Assembly (NCBI RefSeq): GCF_000143415.4
Contig: NW_003314282.1
Span: forward strand, 1,983,697-2,047,696
Length of the DNA stretch: 64,000 bases
Source of the DNA: Selaginella moellendorffii
Taxonomy: Eukaryota > Streptophyta > Lycopodiopsida > Selaginellales > Selaginellaceae
Reading direction: 5' to 3'
Below are positions 63,301 to 64,000 of the stretch, piece by piece. The position numbers and the translations under genes are program-made. Numbering within the stretch: the first letter of the stretch is position 1; each line of letters begins with the position of its first letter. The notes under the pieces are model-generated. The model had not been told where the DNA came from, did no database searches, and worked only from the letters and a program-made list of their open reading frames with translations.

Positions 63301-64000
63301 GCATGACGCGGCGCGGCCTCATCCCAGGCGGCAAGAGGTTTGAGATGGGATTCGAGTACACCCCGATGAGGCTGGAGCTGCACGAGAGCTTCTGGACCCT
63401 CCGCATCCCGGACAAGAGGATCGAGGTCAACTTCCTCCTGGTTGGCAACGTCAAGAAGCCCGAGCTGTCGCTCAGCTGCTCCCACGTCGACTTTGGCCAG
63501 GTCCTCGTCAAGGCCAGAGTGAAGCAGACCATCTACCTGCACAACCCCGAGCCTGGGCCCTTCGCCTTCAACTTCGACAAGCTCAGCTACTCGCCGTCGC
63601 AGCCGGGCCAGGTTGCGGTGCTCACCTTCACTCCCTCGAGTGGCATTGTGGCCCAAGGTGCAACCATACCGGTGGAGCTGCTCTTCTCGCCGGCGCTGGA
63701 AGGCGACCACTCGTTCGACATCGTGTGCAACCTCCGCATGGCCTCCCCGCTCTTCATGTCTGTCAAGGCGGAGGCCTACCTCTACCACGAGAAGCTCTAC
63801 CTGGAAGGCGGGGACGACGGCAGGCCGCTCGCCCTCGTGGCAAAGGAGGCCTTCAGGCTAGACTACGGGCGGGTGATGATCAACTCGAGGGTGTACCGAA
63901 AGTTCATCCTCACCAACTCGGGCAAAGCGGCCTTTCACTTCATGTGGGGCTGTGGCAGCGACAGCGCCCTGCTGCGAGCGGAGCCAGTCGCCGAGCTGGT
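51374..64000 (+). CDS. HYDIN: HYDIN, cilium central-pair protein (3' end outside window)
   Basis: This is a giant scaffold of the C2b projection of the axoneme central pair; in plants it is expected only where sperm are flagellate. It starts MKNNNESTSGIAGARTSHF. Many ASH/MSP-like beta-sandwich domains follow (LDFG, FxFxL and PxxGxIxPG patterns recur, for example near 53640, 54440, 57210, 63490). The P-loop GPPAVGKST at 58018-58044 belongs to the adenylate-kinase-like insert of HYDIN. The first part has many short exons; later exons are long (57289-59740, then about 60612 to the edge). Gly/Lys/Ala-rich linkers lie near 58390, 61500 and 62490. It is head to head with ELP4 at 53 bp. Confidence 0.93.

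Noticed and set aside
61818-63788. 656-codon open frame on the minus strand
   Set aside because: It is antisense to the long HYDIN exon; its His/Arg/Leu-rich content is what GC-rich coding DNA gives on the opposite strand, and it matches no family.

Overview
The window is nuclear DNA from a land plant that still makes flagellate sperm, most likely a lycophyte such as Selaginella. The reasons are inference: genes carry many very short introns (about 50-75 bp), genes are packed with gaps of 4-300 bp, plant plastid genes (KAS II, TRX z-like, D27-like, HisG) sit beside flagellar or basal-body genes (HYDIN, centrin), and plant telo-boxes (TAGGGTTT) sit just upstream of several start codons.

There are two compartments. 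Positions 1 to about 15900 form an AT-rich repeat island without an intact gene. It holds one nearly full-length Ty3/gypsy retrotransposon with 175-bp LTRs (536-5543, minus strand), two heavily decayed relatives of it (1-360 and about 13330-14545), a decayed chromovirus (about 5900-10560) interrupted by a 288-bp foldback MITE (8173-8460), and two broken host gene fragments. One fragment is a genomic copy of part of the KAS II gene that lies 30 kb away in this window (10899-11409). The other resembles RanGAP (about 12003-12524). Across these elements nearly all decay is C:G to T:A transition, as expected from silenced, cytosine-methylated DNA.

From about 16300 to the end the DNA is GC-richer and gene-dense, mostly alternating in strand: centrin (-), a cGMP-dependent-type protein kinase with four cyclic-nucleotide-binding modules (+), two paralogous membrane LEA-2/NHL-like proteins rich in RVxF-like motifs (-,-), ATP phosphoribosyltransferase HisG (-), a TRX z/CITRX-like thioredoxin (+), a COQ8/ABC1 kinase (-), cullin-1 (+), kinesin-5 (-), a CPYC glutaredoxin (+), KAS II (+), ARPC4 (+), a D27-like carotenoid isomerase (-), the complex I subunit NDUFA8 (+), a conserved plant helical-repeat protein (+), Elongator subunit ELP4 (-), and HYDIN (+), which runs off the right edge.

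Many neighbours share tiny head-to-head intervals (HisG/TRX z 18 bp, D27/NDUFA8 40 bp, ELP4/HYDIN 53 bp) or nearly touch tail to tail (4, 8 and 36 bp). The genes are mostly single-copy housekeeping functions and do not form one pathway. Centrin, HYDIN and possibly the kinase share a link to motile cilia. No tRNA, rRNA or CRISPR array was seen. Exon edges were read by eye from GT-AG sites and family alignment recalled from memory, so they may be off by a few bases.
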